The notes: generated by a model from the sequence alone, not told the origin. Shown: positions 1 to 9,636, counted from the first letter of the stretch. The stretch is DNA of 64,000 bases from Bacteroidales bacterium M7 (GCA_001689515.1 LUJR01000009.1:124001-188000); one strand, 5' to 3'. Translations and numbers: made by a program.

Positions 1-2754
1 CTCCCTGACGGCAAGAGTTTCCTCTATCAGGATCAGAAGGGCATGGAAGATGTATGGCGCAAACATCACACATCGTCGGTTACGCGCGATATATGGAAGT
101 ATGATGCGCAGAGTGGCAAGCACACCAATCTGACTGCCCGTGGTGGCGAGGACCGCAATCCTGTAGTGGCTCCTGACGGACACACGGTGTATTTTTTGAG
201 CGAACGTGACGGAGGGTCGATGAATGTTTACGCCTTTGACCTGACCTCTCCCGGCAAGGTTACAGCAGTCACTAATTTTAAGGATGCACCTGTGCGTTTC
301 CTCTCAATGGGTAGCAATGGCAATTTGGTGTACACATATGATGGCGAAATTTACACCCAGCAACCATCAGGCAGTCCGCAGAAGCTTGACATTGCTGTGG
401 TAGATGACCTGTCGGAACAACCTGAGTTTGTGGCGTTGGGCGACTATTCGTTTGGAACTCCTTCGCCCGACGGGTCGGAGCTGGCACTGATTTCACGCGG
501 AGAGGTGTTTGTGACATCTGCCGATTATGCAACCACAAAGCAGGTCAGCAAGACTCCGGGTATGGAGATGGAGGTGTCATGGCATCCCGAGGGGCGAAAA
601 CTGCTCTACACTTCCCAGCGTGACGGACACTGGAACATCTACGAAGCCTCAATAGCGCGTGACGAGGAACCGAATTTTTCAAATGCTACAATTATAAACG
701 AGCATCCTGTTTTTAAGTCTGATGGTGTTGACCGTACAGGTGCGAAATATTCACCTGACGGCAAGAAAATCGTGTATCTGCAAAACCGTGACTCAATCAT
801 GGTGATTGACGTGGCATCTGGGAAATCCAAGGCTCTGACTGACGGTAACGGTATATATTCGCGCAGTCTTGACACCGAATATCATTGGAGCCCCGATAGC
901 CGATGGATTGTAACATTCCTCAACACCAACCAGCATGAGCCTTACTATGATGTGGTGCTAATTAATGCCGAGAGCGGTGAGCAGACCAATCTGACCGGTA
1001 CAGGTTACTTTGACTACAATCCGCGCTGGGCGCTTGACGGTAATGCCATCATATTTGAGAGTGACCGTTACGGCATGCGCAGTCATGCCTCGTGGGGGTC
1101 GCAGTCTGATGTGATGATTGTGTTCCTCAATCAGGAGGCGATGGATCGCTTCATGCTTGACGAGGAGGAATTCAAACTGCTGTCAAAGGCTGAGGAGAAA
1201 GCTAAGGAGGCAAAGGAATCAGACAAAGACAACAAGAAAAAGAAAGACAAAAAGAAAAAAGCAGGTAAGGATAAAAAGGCTGATGACTCCAAAGCCATCA
1301 AAGTGGAACTTGACGGTATCCGTGACCGTGTGCTCCGTCTGACACCCAACTCGTCAAATCTGGGCGATTTCGTACTCGTTGGTGAGGATGGCAAGGAAGT
1401 GCTCTACTATATGAGCAATTTTGAGGATGGCTTTGACCTTTGGAAAGTCGTGCCCCGTAAGGGTGATGTGTCTATTGCCGAGAAACTCAATGGGCGTAAT
1501 ATGAAACTCGCTACGGATGTCAAGGGCAAAACGATGTTTATGATAGGCTCTAACACCCTCAAGAAGATGGATCTGGCATCGGAGTCGGTCAAGCCTGTAA
1601 AGGTCAGCGGCAAGTTGCGTGTCGATGCTCCTGCTGAGCGCGAGGCTATGTATGACTTCGCTGTGCGTGAGGTTAAGGAGCGTTTCTATGTGCCTGACAT
1701 GAATGGTGTGGATTGGGCTGGACTGGCTGCCCAGTATCGCCGCTATCTGCCGCATATCACCAACAATTATGATTTCGCGGAGATGCTGAGCGAACTGCTC
1801 GGCGAGCTGAACGTATCGCACACCGGCTCCCGTTTCTTCCCCGATGGGTCCAAGGAACCGTCGGCAGTGCTTGGACTTCTCTATGACATGACTTATACAG
1901 GTCCGGGCATGAAGGTTGCAGAAGTTGTGAAGGGTACGCCGTTCAATCGTGCATCCTCAAAACTCCGTCCTGGCATGATTATAGAGAAAATTAATGGCGA
2001 AGCATTGACCGACTCGGTCACTATGGACGTGTTGCTCAAACGGGCTGCCAAAACCAATACTCTCGTATCCATCTATGACCCGGCATCGGGTAAACGGTTT
2101 GAGGAAGTGGTCAAGCCTATCAGCCGAGGCACGCTCAATGATAAACTTTATGACCGCTGGGTAGAGCGAAATCAGGCTCTCGTTGATAGCCTGTCGGGAG
2201 GCCGTCTCGGGTATGTGCATCTGCGCAATATGACTGACGACAGTTTCCGCACAATCTATGCCGACATGCTCGGTCGTTACTACCAGCGCGATGGCATGAT
2301 TATCGACACCCGTTGGAATGGCGGTGGCAGACTTCATGAGGATATAGAGGTGCTCCTGTCGGGCGACAAGTACATGACCCAGATGGTACATGGCAAAAAG
2401 GCTGGTGAGATGCCTTCGCGCCGTTGGAACAAGCCTTCGATTATGCTCATATGCGAGGCAAACTACAGCAATGCCCACGGCACTCCTTGGGTCTACAAGC
2501 ACAAAGGGCTTGGCAAACTTGTTGGTGCACCTGTCCCGGGCACCATGACCTCCGTCAACTGGATTGACCTCCAGGATCCATCCATGCTCTTCGGTGTGCC
2601 CGTTGTGGGGATGCAGCTTGCCGATGGCTCATTCCTCGAAAACCAGCAGCTTGAGCCGGACATCCTCGTGCTCAACGATCCTGCCACAGTGGTCACCGGC
2701 ACCGACCGACAGATAGAGATTGCAGTGTCCGAACTCCTCAATCAGCTGAAATGA
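1..2754 (+). CDS. Tricorn-type S41 protease, 5' end cut by window
   Basis: The reading frame is open from base 1 (LPDGKSFLYQ...), so the first ATG at 43 is internal and the start lies upstream. Order seen: WD40/TolB-like beta-propeller repeats (many SPDG, SWHPEG and WSPDS blades), a very lysine-rich linker encoded near 1180-1290, a tricorn core region, a PDZ domain (around LRPGMIIEKINGE, 1960-2100), and a C-terminal S41 peptidase domain with DTRWNGGG and the nucleophile region EANYSNAHG. Proteins of this family in Bacteroidota are usually about 1,070 residues with a signal peptide and degrade peptides in the periplasm. The family assignment is firm. The envelope location is inferred, because the N-terminus is missing. 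It ends 66 bp before tsaD with a REP palindrome between. Confidence 0.9.
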   Translation, partial: LPDGKSFLYQDQKGMEDVWRKHHTSSVTRDIWKYDAQSGKHTNLTARGGEDRNPVVAPDGHTVYFLSERDGGSMNVYAFDLTSPGKVTAVTNFKDAPVRFLSMGSNGNLVYTYDGEIYTQQPSGSPQKLDIAVVDDLSEQPEFVALGDYSFGTPSPDGSELALISRGEVFVTSADYATTKQVSKTPGMEMEVSWHPEGRKLLYTSQRDGHWNIYEASIARDEEPNFSNATIINEHPVFKSDGVDRTGAKYSPDGKKIVYLQNRDSIMVIDVASGKSKALTDGNGIYSRSLDTEYHWSPDSRWIVTFLNTNQHEPYYDVVLINAESGEQTNLTGTGYFDYNPRWALDGNAIIFESDRYGMRSHASWGSQSDVMIVFLNQEAMDRFMLDEEEFKLLSKAEEKAKEAKESDKDNKKKKDKKKKAGKDKKADDSKAIKVELDGIRDRVLRLTPNSSNLGDFVLVGEDGKEVLYYMSNFEDGFDLWKVVPRKGDVSIAEKLNGRNMKLATDVKGKTMFMIGSNTLKKMDLASESVKPVKVSGKLRVDAPAEREAMYDFAVREVKERFYVPDMNGVDWAGLAAQYRRYLPHITNNYDFAEMLSELLGELNVSHTGSRFFPDGSKEPSAVLGLLYDMTYTGPGMKVAEVVKGTPFNRASSKLRPGMIIEKINGEALTDSVTMDVLLKRAAKTNTLVSIYDPASGKRFEEVVKPISRGTLNDKLYDRWVERNQALVDSLSGGRLGYVHLRNMTDDSFRTIYADMLGRYYQRDGMIIDTRWNGGGRLHEDIEVLLSGDKYMTQMVHGKKAGEMPSRRWNKPSIMLICEANYSNAHGTPWVYKHKGLGKLVGAPVPGTMTSVNWIDLQDPSMLFGVPVVGMQLADGSFLENQQLEPDILVLNDPATVVTGTDRQIEIAVSELLNQLK

Positions 2755-2757
2755 ACA

Positions 2758-2783
2758 TGTAGGGACATGCCGTGGCATGTCCG
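2758..2783. repeat. REP palindrome, single
   Basis: A perfect 20-bp palindrome (GGACATGCCGTGGCATGTCC, 2763-2782) preceded by TGTA lies between the protease gene and tsaD. It is one member of the short palindrome family found at more than ten places in the window, always between genes. Confidence 0.85.
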
Positions 2784-2820
2784 CATAACCGAAAAAAACA
2801 ATTAAACGAATATAATCTAT

Positions 2821-3840
2821 ATGAAACATAGCGTCATCCTCGGCATAGAGTCGTCATGTGACGATACTTCTGCCGCTGTGATAGTTGACGGACTACTCCG
2901 CTCCAATGTCATCGCCTCCCAGCAGGTGCATGAACAGTGGGGTGGTGTGGTGCCCGAACTGGCGTCACGTGCCCATCAGCAAAATATTGTCCCGGTGGTT
3001 GATGCTGCCATCAAACAGGCTGGTATAACACCACAGGAGCTTACGGCAATAGCATTTACCCGCGGACCGGGTCTGATAGGCTCGCTGCTCGTCGGCACCT
3101 CGTTTGCCAAAGGTATGGCGATAGGTCTCGGTATCCCCATGGTGGATGTAAACCATCTCCACGGACATGTGCTTAGCCATTTTATCCGTGAGAAGGAGGA
3201 TGACGAGGTGCCGGAGTTTCCATATCTCTGTCTGTTGATTTCGGGTGGCAACAGCCAGCTTATCGTCGTTCGTTCGCCAGAGGAGATGGAGATTATAGGT
3301 CGTACTATCGATGACGCTGCCGGAGAGGCATTTGACAAGTGCGCCAAAGTTATGGGGCTTCCTTATCCTGGCGGTCCTCATGTTGACCGACTGGCACAGG
3401 AGGGTGACCCAGACCGATTCAAGTTCGCCAAACCTCATATCCCTGGGCTTGACTACAGTTTCAGCGGTCTTAAGACATCTTTTCTCTACACGTTGCGTGA
3501 CGAGAAGAAGAAAAACGAGAATTTTGTTGAGGAAAATAAGTCTGATCTTGCAGCTTCGTTGCAGCGCACCATCATTGACATACTCATTGACAAACTTGAC
3601 AAAGCGGTAAAGCAGACCGGTATCAAGACTGTGGCAATAGGTGGAGGTGTGTCGGCAAATTCAGGAGTGCGTCAGGCTGTGGCTGACTACTGCGACCGCC
3701 ACGGGCTGAAAGCATTTATTCCCCCACGCAAGTTCACCACCGACAATGCCGCCATGGTGGCGATTGCCGGATATTTCAAGGCTCTTAACGGCGATTTCTG
3801 CTCATTGGACGCTGTGCCGTTCGCTCGTGTAACTGTCTAA
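2821..3840 (+). CDS. tsaD: tRNA N6-threonylcarbamoyladenosine transferase TsaD
   Basis: 339 residues, the normal bacterial length. TsaD (Kae1/YgjD) moves the threonylcarbamoyl group from TC-AMP to A37 of ANN-decoding tRNAs, in complex with TsaB and TsaE. Visible signatures are the ASKHA N-terminal phosphate loop GIESSCDDTSAA (8-19), the metal-binding histidines of NHLHGHVLSH (H112 and H116), the glycine-rich LLISGGNSQL, and GGVSANSGVR near the C-terminus. The enzyme for the preceding step, TsaC, is also in the window (37330-37908, minus) but not linked. Very secure. Confidence 0.98.
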   Translation: MKHSVILGIESSCDDTSAAVIVDGLLRSNVIASQQVHEQWGGVVPELASRAHQQNIVPVVDAAIKQAGITPQELTAIAFTRGPGLIGSLLVGTSFAKGMAIGLGIPMVDVNHLHGHVLSHFIREKEDDEVPEFPYLCLLISGGNSQLIVVRSPEEMEIIGRTIDDAAGEAFDKCAKVMGLPYPGGPHVDRLAQEGDPDRFKFAKPHIPGLDYSFSGLKTSFLYTLRDEKKKNENFVEENKSDLAASLQRTIIDILIDKLDKAVKQTGIKTVAIGGGVSANSGVRQAVADYCDRHGLKAFIPPRKFTTDNAAMVAIAGYFKALNGDFCSLDAVPFARVTV

Positions 3841-3855
3841 AACTCTAAGGTTGTA

Positions 3856-5100
3856 ATGAAATATTCTGTCATAACCATAGGTGACGAACTCCTCCTTGGT
3901 CAGGTCACCGATACCAACAGTGGCTCTATAGCCCGTATGCTTGACCCATATGGGTGGAAACTTGACAATGTGCAGGTTGTGGCTGACGATGCAGATGCTA
4001 TCCGTCAGGCGATTGACCGCGCTTTTGCTGCCACTGATGTGGTTTTGACCACTGGCGGTCTGGGTCCGACTAAAGATGACATCACCAAGGGTGTACTTAC
4101 AGCATATTTCGGCGGTGAGCTGCATGAAGATGCCGCTGTGCTTGAAAATGTCATCTCTGTGATGACTCGCAACGGACGTGAACTAAATGATTTGACCAGA
4201 GCACAAGCTATAGTGCCGACATCGTGCGAAGTCATACAGAACGAAGTGGGTACCGCTCCGCTGATGTGGTTTGACCATGACGGCAAGGTGCTCGTGTCGA
4301 TGCCTGGTGTACCCCATGAGACACTGACCATGATGCAGCGCAGTGTGATGCCTCGTCTGCTCCAGCGTTTCCCGTCAGATGTAGCCCTTGACCATCGCGT
4401 GGCTCTCGTAGCCGATTTGAGCGAGAGCCGTGTCGCTATGACACTTGCTGAGTGGGAGGAAGCACTGCCTGGGCACCTCCATATCGCCTATCTGCCCAAG
4501 GCGCGTCTGATACGTCTGCGTCTTGACGGCAAGTCAGCTGATGCGGCGGCACTCGGTGCAGACCTTGACCGTGAGTATGCCAAGATGATAGCTCTGCTTG
4601 GCAATCATGTTGTGGCAACTGAAGACATCCCTCTGCCCGAGGCGCTGATAAAAGCAGCCCGCGCAAAAGGTCTGACCATCGCCACCGCAGAGAGCTGTAC
4701 CGGCGGTAACATAGCCCATGAAATCACCACCGTCCCTGGATGCTCCGACGTGATGATGGGCGGTATCGTCAGCTACAGCAACGATGTGAAGATGCGCGTC
4801 CTCGGAGTCAGCCCCGACACATTGGCGCAATATGGAGCTGTCTCCGAGCAGACAGTAGCCGAGATGCTCCGTGGCGCACACGAAGCCTGCGGAGCCGACC
4901 TCGTCATGGCGACAAGCGGCATAGCCGGTCCCGGCGGAGGCACCCCCGATAAACCCATAGGCACCGTAGTCATCGGTGCCTCCCTCCGCGGCACCGCCCC
5001 CGTCATCGCCACCTGGCACTTCGGAGGCACCCGCACCCGCATCATCGACCAGTCCACCACCACCGCCATCATCACCGCCCTCCACCTCCTCCAATCCTGA
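3856..5100 (+). CDS. cinA: CinA family protein (MoaB-like domain plus NMN-deamidase domain)
   Basis: 414 residues, the standard two-domain CinA. The N-terminal MoaB/MoCF-like domain carries TTGGLGPTKDD (65-75), which in characterised CinA proteins acts as an ADP-ribose/CoA pyrophosphatase. The C-terminal domain has AESCTGG (278-284) and SGIAGPGGGTPDKPIGTV, the signature of nicotinamide-nucleotide amidase (pyridine nucleotide recycling). It starts 15 bp after tsaD, so the two are probably co-transcribed. The last 120 bp are extremely C-rich (about half C, 16% G by hand count) with nearly every codon ending in C, unlike the start of the gene. Confidence 0.96.
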   Translation: MKYSVITIGDELLLGQVTDTNSGSIARMLDPYGWKLDNVQVVADDADAIRQAIDRAFAATDVVLTTGGLGPTKDDITKGVLTAYFGGELHEDAAVLENVISVMTRNGRELNDLTRAQAIVPTSCEVIQNEVGTAPLMWFDHDGKVLVSMPGVPHETLTMMQRSVMPRLLQRFPSDVALDHRVALVADLSESRVAMTLAEWEEALPGHLHIAYLPKARLIRLRLDGKSADAAALGADLDREYAKMIALLGNHVVATEDIPLPEALIKAARAKGLTIATAESCTGGNIAHEITTVPGCSDVMMGGIVSYSNDVKMRVLGVSPDTLAQYGAVSEQTVAEMLRGAHEACGADLVMATSGIAGPGGGTPDKPIGTVVIGASLRGTAPVIATWHFGGTRTRIIDQSTTTAIITALHLLQS

Positions 5101-5113
5101 CCCCCCTATCTCC

Positions 5114-5863
5114 ATGACCCTCTTGGTAGTCATAATCCTCATCGTTTTGCTGCTTGGATGGCTGGGTCGTTTGGGCAAAATTGGGTCAGAGATGCGAAAA
5201 TCCGCAGCTTCGGTATCATCCAAGCCAGAGGATCAAAAGCCGTTTTCATACACTATTGGCTTCAATTTATCACAACGAAAGCGGACTGATGATGAGGGAA
5301 TGAAGGGACCAGTGGTTGAGAATGCTTGTGATTTCAGCGGACTGAAAGGATTCTTGCCTGACGACAAAATCGACAAGATAATCCGGAATGTCGAATACAT
5401 GATTGACCGACATGGCAGCGATAGTTTCTTCATTATAGAACAGGTGTTGAATATTGCTGCTGATGATTTTGTAAGCAATCATGGCTCATTGTTATTAGGC
5501 GATGAGTTGCAGTTAGATTTATCTGCTCAGATGTCCGTCCCTGATGGGCGCTTCATACCTATATATTTTAAGGCAGATAAGCAGCTTGTAAGACATATGT
5601 TGATTTGGGAGAGAGACGAAGTCTGCCATAAATTAGATACGATGAAGATTACCGGGGCATTCATCGGAGACATGACTGTGTATGCCGATAAATCATGGCG
5701 GGATGAAAGCAAAAGCATAATAGTATTCTACGATGATGATGATGACGACGAGGATGACGAAGAAGATGATGATATGCCTGCGCCTCCATCCTCTTCAGAG
5801 ACGTTTGCTTCGCTTCTGTTAGTTTTGCAGTTGATGAAACAAAGGATCAGAATCCAAAAATAG
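5114..5863 (+). CDS. Membrane-anchored acidic protein, unknown function
   Basis: 249 residues from the ATG at 5114. An in-frame ATG at 4976 would run 125 bp into cinA and give a Pro/Ser low-complexity N-terminus, so I reject it. Residues 3-20 are one hydrophobic segment (MTLLVVIILIVLLLGWLG) followed by basic residues, an N-terminal anchor. The middle is soluble and unrecognised. Near the C-terminus lies a run of Asp/Glu encoded by GAT/GAC/GAG repeats (about 5732-5773), then a short hydrophobic and basic end. Composition is more AT-rich than cinA. It lies 13 bp after cinA and may be read from the same transcript. I recognise no family. Confidence 0.7.
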   Translation: MTLLVVIILIVLLLGWLGRLGKIGSEMRKSAASVSSKPEDQKPFSYTIGFNLSQRKRTDDEGMKGPVVENACDFSGLKGFLPDDKIDKIIRNVEYMIDRHGSDSFFIIEQVLNIAADDFVSNHGSLLLGDELQLDLSAQMSVPDGRFIPIYFKADKQLVRHMLIWERDEVCHKLDTMKITGAFIGDMTVYADKSWRDESKSIIVFYDDDDDDEDDEEDDDMPAPPSSSETFASLLLVLQLMKQRIRIQK

Positions 5864-5989
5864 AATTGTAGGGACATCGCTTTGCGATGTATTCAATGGT
5901 CATTAATTAGTTATGAAAGTAAACTTTTTGGGGTGGGTAGGCGTTTAGATTATCCGAATTTGTTGAATTTTTGTAACTATTATGATTGT

Positions 5990-7501
5990 ATGGATAAGAA
6001 AAGACTTACCGCTGAAAACGGACGCCTGATCGCCGACAACCAGAATGTGCAGACTGCCGGTGTGCGCGGTCCGATGACGGTGCAGGATCCGTGGTATCTT
6101 GAAAAAATCGCACACTTTGACCGCGAGGTAATACCTGAAAGACGCATGCATGCCAAGGGTTCGGGTGCTTTCGGGACTTTTACTGTCACCAATGATATCA
6201 CGGAGTTTACACGGGCTTCTATTTTTGCCGAAGTTGGCAAGCAGACTCCATGCTTAGTGAGATTTTCTACTGTGGCAGGTGAGCGCGGTGCTGCCGATGC
6301 TGAGCGTGACATACGCGGATTTGCCATGAAGTTTTACACTGACGAGGGCAACTGGGACCTTGTGGGCAATAACACTCCGGTGTTTTTCTTACGTGACCCT
6401 CTGAAATTTCCCGATCTCAATCATGCTATCAAGCGTGATCCGCGCACAGGTATGCGCAATCCTACTGCCAACTGGGATTTCTGGACTCTGCTTCCAGAGG
6501 CACTGCACCAGATTACCATCTCCATGTCGCCGAGAGGCATCCCTGCCTCGTTTCGCCACATGCATGGATTCAGCAGCCATGCCTACAGTTTCATCAACAA
6601 GGACAATAAACGCACGTGGGTCAAATTCCACTTCATCACCCAGCAGGGGATAAAGAATCTGACCGATAAGGAGGCTGAAGCCATCATCGCCAAAGACCGC
6701 GAATCGCATCAGCGCGACTTGTTTGAGGCTATAGAGCGCGGAGATTTCCCGCGGTGGAAATTGCAGGTACAGCTGATGACTGAGGATGAGGCAAAGAAGT
6801 ATCACATCAACCCGTTTGATCTCACTAAGGTATGGTATCATAAGGATTTCCCTTTGCGCGATGTGGGCATACTTGAACTTAACCGCAATCCCGAAAATTT
6901 CTTTGCCGAAATAGAGCAGGCTGCTTTTAACCCGACCAACATTGTGGACGGTATAGGTTTCTCGCCTGACAAGATGCTGCAAGGACGGCTTTTCTCTTAC
7001 GGCGACGCACAGCGTTACCGCCTCGGAGTCAATCATCATCTTATCCCTGTCAACCGTCCCAGATGTCCTCACCATTCCTATCATCGTGACGGGCAGATGC
7101 GCACTGATGACAATTTCGGTGCCACTTTAGCATACGAGCCTAACAGCTTCGGCGAGTGGCAAGATACCCCACAGCGCAAAGAGCCGCCGATGCAGCTTCA
7201 CGGCGATATGTACAACTATGACGAGCGTGAGTATGACGATGATTACTACACCCAGCCAGGCAAGCTGTGGCGTCTGATGAGTGATGACGACAAGCAAGCG
7301 ACATGCCAGAACACTGCCGCACAGATGGAGGGTATCCCCCTGTTTATAAAGCAGCGTCATGTCCGTGCTTGCCACAATGCCGATTCCCAATACGGTCAGA
7401 TGCTCGCCGAGGCACTGGGCATTGACCTAGCCGAAGCACTCGTTGCTGACGATCCTGCCCATCCATCATGGGACAAGCGTACTGTAATCGATAAAAAGTA
7501 G
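5990..7501 (+). CDS. katA: Monofunctional heme catalase (clade 3)
   Basis: 503 residues from the ATG at 5990 (MDKKRLTAENG). The frame is open upstream to 5882 but that sequence is not catalase-like. It decomposes hydrogen peroxide to water and oxygen. The distal heme residues are visible as His54 (RRMHAKGSGA) and Asn127 (VGNNTPVFFLRD), and the proximal ligand as Tyr337 (RLFSYGDAQRYRLG). Length and the NADPH-binding-type C-terminus fit small-subunit clade 3 catalases such as Bacteroides KatA/KatB. The gene stands alone, with a convergent hairpin after it. In related bacteria it is OxyR-controlled, but no operator could be read here. Confidence 0.97.
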   Translation: MDKKRLTAENGRLIADNQNVQTAGVRGPMTVQDPWYLEKIAHFDREVIPERRMHAKGSGAFGTFTVTNDITEFTRASIFAEVGKQTPCLVRFSTVAGERGAADAERDIRGFAMKFYTDEGNWDLVGNNTPVFFLRDPLKFPDLNHAIKRDPRTGMRNPTANWDFWTLLPEALHQITISMSPRGIPASFRHMHGFSSHAYSFINKDNKRTWVKFHFITQQGIKNLTDKEAEAIIAKDRESHQRDLFEAIERGDFPRWKLQVQLMTEDEAKKYHINPFDLTKVWYHKDFPLRDVGILELNRNPENFFAEIEQAAFNPTNIVDGIGFSPDKMLQGRLFSYGDAQRYRLGVNHHLIPVNRPRCPHHSYHRDGQMRTDDNFGATLAYEPNSFGEWQDTPQRKEPPMQLHGDMYNYDEREYDDDYYTQPGKLWRLMSDDDKQATCQNTAAQMEGIPLFIKQRHVRACHNADSQYGQMLAEALGIDLAEALVADDPAHPSWDKRTVIDKK

Positions 7502-7551
7502 TAGGGCGATTGGACCATTAGTCAATGAGTCCTCGCTTGACGTAGATGCTA

Positions 7552-7590
7552 CGCGCCTTTATCATGAAGTATATGCATGATGGAGGCGCG
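7552..7590. terminator. Bidirectional hairpin between katA and the acyltransferase operon
   Basis: CGCGCCT (7552-7558) pairs with AGGCGCG (7584-7590), and inside it ATCATG pairs with CATGAT around a 9-nt loop. It sits between convergent genes. There is no clear U-tract on either strand, so termination function is inferred from position. Confidence 0.5.
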
Positions 7591-7596
7591 TGGTTG

Positions 7597-8673
7597 TCAA
7601 TTGCATTTCGTCATATGCCGCAGATACATATTACGGACATATGTGCAAGTATGTTGCATTATGACAGCCAATGCTATGACGGCAGCGATGTATACGGCGA
7701 GGTCAAGCCAGCGTAGGTATTCGTCAGATGGAGGCATGTAGCGGAAAACCAACTGCCGTGCTATGGGATGTGCGACGAAAATCCACGGTGAGAGTATTCC
7801 GACTTCAATCATAAGCCAGCGCAGAGGGCGTGGTAGGAGAGTGCACACCCATATCAGAGCAAGCGGCCACACCGGGGAGCTCAACAGCCATGCCACAGGG
7901 TGAGGGTAGACGCTCAGACTGATGGCGAGGACAAACAGCACCAGTCCGTAGAGATGCCAGGAACGCGGATTGAGGTCGATTGAGTTTTGCGCCATCCATA
8001 TTCCGAGGCAAAATGTCGGCACGGCGATGAATATGTTGGCGCGCAGTTCACCCAGCAGCTGGCTGTCAGCGCCCAGTGTGGCGATGACTGCTAACTGTAC
8101 CGCGAGAACCACCACAGACCAGAAAAGCAGCATGCTGCTTTTGCGTCGGTGAACCAACGCATAGTAAAATATGTAGAGCTGCAACGTCAACCCGAAATAC
8201 CAGTAAGGACCATAGGCTATGTTGTTGAAAAGCGAACCTGTGAAATGGGAGAGAAACGTTATTGTGAAGAATGACTGATGGGCGGTATAGCCGAAATCGT
8301 GCGAAAAAATCAGGGTCAGCACAGCATAGCATAAGAGTCCGGGAATCATCAACAGCCATAGTTTGGATATATTATGGCGCATGTATGCCCCAAACCGTGG
8401 TATGGAACCTGCATGTTTCTTTGCCAACCCATAGCCGCTGAGAAACACGAATATCTCCACGCCGTAGTGACCGAAAAATGCGATGATGTCCCATACGGCA
8501 TTGAGCGCTCCGCTGCCTATGCTCGTCCACAGATCGGTGATATTGGACGCAGCAAATTTAAATTCGTTTTCGCTTACTCCAGCCCAGCCGCAGAAGTTGT
8601 GCATCACGATGGCGAGAATAGCCACCCCACGTAATATATTATTGGTCTCTCTTGATATCTCAAATCTCATCAC
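7597..8673 (-). CDS. Acyltransferase family 3 membrane protein (OafA/NodX-like)
   Basis: 358 residues with about ten hydrophobic segments. It begins with the family hallmark region NILRGVAILAIVMHNF, followed by an HYGVEIFVFLSGYGLAKK segment typical of acyltransferase-3 enzymes, which O-acylate surface sugars using acyl-CoA. The catalytic-type His is in AIVMHNF. Its ATG overlaps the stop of the upstream GldB-like gene by 4 bp, so translation is probably coupled. It is the last gene of a five-gene minus-strand operon. The acceptor substrate cannot be read from sequence. Confidence 0.85.
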   Translation of the reverse strand: MMRFEISRETNNILRGVAILAIVMHNFCGWAGVSENEFKFAASNITDLWTSIGSGALNAVWDIIAFFGHYGVEIFVFLSGYGLAKKHAGSIPRFGAYMRHNISKLWLLMIPGLLCYAVLTLIFSHDFGYTAHQSFFTITFLSHFTGSLFNNIAYGPYWYFGLTLQLYIFYYALVHRRKSSMLLFWSVVVLAVQLAVIATLGADSQLLGELRANIFIAVPTFCLGIWMAQNSIDLNPRSWHLYGLVLFVLAISLSVYPHPVAWLLSSPVWPLALIWVCTLLPRPLRWLMIEVGILSPWIFVAHPIARQLVFRYMPPSDEYLRWLDLAVYIAAVIALAVIMQHTCTYVRNMYLRHMTKCN

Positions 8674-9623
8674 TTGGAGATTATGGGCTCAGCAGTCAGA
8701 TAGCCTGACGGTGTCAGCAGGTCTGTCACTGTAGCAGAAGGATGTGCATCAAGATATGCCCTCACCATACGGTAGCCGATGTATCTGCCGGTGCGCCCGG
8801 GGGCATGGTTGGCAAACATGAATGTGCCTGGCGATGGTGCAAGCAGCTGTGATATGATTTTCGGGTCGGTGGATTCAAGTATCTTTTTCTCTCTAATGTC
8901 TTGTAGCAGCTCAGCCTCGTGTTGATTGAGCCATTGCAGCTCCTCGGAAGTCCAGCCTCCGGCATCGGCGAGGGATGCATACGGGACAGATGACATGATG
9001 GCTGCAGTCACAGCTCCGTCATGTATCATGTGGCTCAGAGCTGTGGTAGTACTGTCGGCAAGCATGGGATATGACTGCTGTATGAGCGATTCTGCGACAT
9101 GATAGGGAGCAAGCCGTGCATCTTTCTGCCGACGGATGTATGGCTCAAAGTAGTTGTAGGCTCCGAAGTCGGCACCTAAATAGTGGTTCAGCCCGATGAG
9201 CATCACCGAGTCCACGTTCATTACCGCTTGATTGTAGGGGGTTATGATGGCGTAGATATGTTTTGGCATCATTACGTCCGGCATCAAAACGGTCAGGTTA
9301 TGGAGCGTGGTGTCTATACGGCACTCTAATTGAGCGTAGTCAAGCCTCTCGTCAACTGCGGGTTTGAAAAATTTAAAGGCTCGACTTTCAGCGTAGTTCT
9401 CTAATGTCTTTCGGTCGTTGCTCTCCAATATGCCTATACGAGCCATGGCATCTATTGCCGGACGCAGCGAGTCAAGCATCGCCGTCTGGCGTATGCTGTC
9501 ACTGGCTGTGGCAGCTACCGCGCTGTCAAGGCGCACGATGCTTGCGGCATGGCAGAGCGGCATCCAATGATAGATAATGGCGACAATCGCAATGGAGATT
9601 CGCCAAAAGGCGTTACGGAGCAT
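8670..9623 (-). CDS. GldB-like exported protein
   Basis: 317 residues with an N-terminal hydrophobic signal segment ending near CHAAS. The core contains LIGLNHYLGADFGAYNYFEPYIRRQ and later HDGAVTAAIMSSVPYASLADAGGW. The LNHYLG...YEPY pattern resembles the Bacteroidota GldB family (gliding-motility-associated lipoprotein, related to DUF2268 peptidase-like proteins), which is also common in non-gliding Bacteroides. No lipobox cysteine is obvious in the signal. Function in non-gliders is unknown. It lies 13 bp after the lipoprotein gene and overlaps the acyltransferase start. The family call comes from remembered motif similarity and should be confirmed by profile search. Confidence 0.6.
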   Translation of the reverse strand: MLRNAFWRISIAIVAIIYHWMPLCHAASIVRLDSAVAATASDSIRQTAMLDSLRPAIDAMARIGILESNDRKTLENYAESRAFKFFKPAVDERLDYAQLECRIDTTLHNLTVLMPDVMMPKHIYAIITPYNQAVMNVDSVMLIGLNHYLGADFGAYNYFEPYIRRQKDARLAPYHVAESLIQQSYPMLADSTTTALSHMIHDGAVTAAIMSSVPYASLADAGGWTSEELQWLNQHEAELLQDIREKKILESTDPKIISQLLAPSPGTFMFANHAPGRTGRYIGYRMVRAYLDAHPSATVTDLLTPSGYLTAEPIISK

Positions 9624-9636
9624 AGGAGAGGGCTGA

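Noticed and set aside
4976..5113. N-terminal extension of the acidic membrane protein into cinA
   Set aside because: The extra residues are Pro/Ser low complexity read from the C-rich end of cinA in another frame. The ATG at 5114 gives a proper membrane anchor.
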